From Synanceia verrucosa (lineage: Eukaryota > Chordata > Actinopteri > Perciformes > Synanceiidae): DNA of 64,000 nucleotides. The notes beneath the pieces are model-generated. The model worked only from the letters and a program-made list of their open reading frames with translations. It did not search any database and had not been told where the DNA came from. The stretch's first letter is position 1, and the number at the start of each line of letters is the position of its first letter. Both the position numbers and the translations under genes were made by a program. Location: the NCBI GenBank assembly GCA_029721515.1, contig CM056565.1, positions 12,340,742 to 12,404,741 of the forward strand, read 5' to 3'. Below are positions 62,892 through 64,000 of this stretch, piece after piece.

Positions 62892-63594
62892 ATGGGCAGG
62901 TGTAAAGGCAAGGCTTCCTGGTTACTGCTGTTAGCCTGGTTGGTGCTAACAGCAATAGCTTTGGAATATGAGGGGGTTCCTGGTCAGTGGACGCGCTATG
63001 GCCAGTGGGATGCCAAAGCAACAGGTGAGCTCAGCTTTATCATAAAAACCAACGTCAGCAAAGCCCTGGTGCTCTATCTGGATGACGGAGGGAACTGTGA
63101 CTTCCTGGAGCTCCTGATCGCAGACGGGAGGCTCCACATGCGCTTCACCATCCATTGTGCCGAACCAGCCTCGCTGCACACAGAGACACGGATCAACGAC
63201 CTGCGCTGGCACAGAGTCCTCCTCACTCGTAACCACAGAGAGACCAGACTGGTGGTTGACAATGAGGAAAAAGTGGCTGAGGTGAAGTCCAAGAGAAAGG
63301 AGATGGTAGTGGCCAGTGACCTCTACGTGGGCGGGATCTCACCTGACGTGCGTCTCTCTGCCCTGACGTCCAGCACTGTCAAATATGAGCCGCCGTTCAG
63401 GGGTCTTTTGGCCAATTTGAAAGTGGGGGAGGCGCTGCCTTTGCTGTTGGATGGCCAAGCTGTGCATAGTGATTTGGAGTACATATGTGCCACACACTCT
63501 CCATGCGGCAACAAAGGCCTGTGCTCCGTCAGCCAAGGAGAGGTCATCTGTGACTGTATCAATACCAGCTACAGGGGAAGGTACTGCCAAGAAG
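62892..63594 (+). CDS. nrxn2: neurexin-2 alpha, first coding exon (partial gene)
   Basis: Neurexins are presynaptic adhesion receptors that bind neuroligins and other postsynaptic partners. The exon encodes 234 residues plus one base (phase 1) and ends CAAGAAG|GTGAGA. It begins with a signal peptide (KASWLLLLAWLVLTAIA), and the mature N-terminus LEYEGVPGQWTRYG is typical of alpha-neurexins. The first LNS domain spans about residues 24-195 and includes LYLDDGGNCDFLELL, EVKSKRKEM, DLYVGGI and STVKYEPPFRGLLANLK. An EGF-like domain with six cysteines follows (about residues 197-232, including CDCINTSYRGRYC). STVKYEPPFRGLLANLK and DVRLSALT match NRXN2 better than NRXN1 or NRXN3 as I recall them. 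The start ATG sits in a good context (catcATGG). The teleost a or b copy is unresolved; the remainder lies beyond 64000. Confidence 0.94.
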
Positions 63595-64000
63595 GTGAGA
63601 AATAAATCCTTCTCTTGTTTTTTTTTTTTTATTTATTTTAGTCATAAAATGTGTTGCATATTGTAAAGGAAAATGTCCGTTCCATATATGGACTAGGGGT
63701 TCCACAGAATATTAAATCAAGTAAACTACCAGTCTACACAGTCTACTGTGTTGTTGTTGTTGTTGTTGTAGACTTTCTCAAAATGAATTATATTATAATA
63801 ATAATAAAGAGATAGACATGCATTGATAAATAATGAAAGCTGTATTTCTTGAGGTGCCTCTGGAAGCTGCGTAATGCGTGGACACATCAGACTGAAAAAC
63901 GCCGTCCTTTAGGGCCTGTGAACTTTGAAGTAGCCTCTGTGTAAAGTCTGAAAGCTGAGCGCAGACAGTGGCATGTGAGCACCGTCCAGACGAGCTGTAA
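63595..64000 (+). other. nrxn2: start of nrxn2 intron 2
   Basis: Begins GTGAGA. It contains a (TTG)n tract at 63749-63769 and a short (TAA)n run near 63795-63807. No exon is seen before the window ends. Confidence 0.8.

Noticed and set aside
62946..63590. Minus-strand open frames opposite the nrxn2 exon
   Set aside because: They are shadows of the conserved neurexin frame on the plus strand.
1..64000. CRISPR array, operon, phage or other prokaryote-type system
   Set aside because: The window is intron-rich vertebrate DNA; all tandem repeats seen are simple microsatellites, and no novel multi-gene system was found.

Overview
The window is vertebrate nuclear DNA, most likely from a spiny-rayed (percomorph-type) teleost fish. 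The support is: intron-split genes with canonical GT/AG junctions, fish-like compact introns, many (GT)n, (TA)n and (AAT)n microsatellites, a decayed Tc1-type transposon, and a SINE with a tRNA-like head. No bacterial, organellar or viral gene system is visible, and there is no CRISPR array or operon.

Layout. (1) 117-6523, plus strand: the 3' part of a neuregulin-2 gene, six exons from a 24-base microexon through the transmembrane exon to the stop codon. A 3' UTR follows to about 8.95 kb. (2) 11483-16546, minus strand: a complete ten-exon SLC22 organic anion transporter of the OAT1/SLC22A6 type, 557 residues. (3) 20453-29687, minus strand: a complete twenty-exon muscle-type glycogen phosphorylase (pygm), 842 residues. 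Every exon joins in frame. (4) About 39.6 kb to the window end, plus strand: the start of an alpha-neurexin-2 gene (nrxn2). It has a probable non-coding first exon with a TATA/CCAAT promoter, a 22.4 kb first intron, and the first coding exon (62892-63594) carrying the signal peptide, first LNS domain and first EGF-like domain. The rest of nrxn2 lies beyond the window.

nrg2 and slc22a6l converge, slc22a6l and pygm are in tandem, and pygm and nrxn2 diverge across about 9.8 kb. I see no shared pathway. The genes act in synaptic/ErbB signalling (nrg2, nrxn2), epithelial anion transport (slc22a6l) and muscle glycogenolysis (pygm). An SLC22-PYGM-NRXN2 neighbourhood also exists on human 11q13, whereas human NRG2 is on 5q31, so the linkage of nrg2 is the noteworthy part of the gene order.

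Non-genic DNA holds a broken Tc1-like element nested in an older repeat (36.3-37.85 kb), a tRNA-Val-headed SINE (13.3-13.66 kb) with a truncated relative (10.24-10.40 kb), other old interspersed repeats, a perfect 22-bp inverted repeat (48.7 kb), CTCF-like motifs and several simple repeats. Exon boundaries were worked out by hand from splice signals, reading frame and remembered family sequences. No alignment or database search was run.
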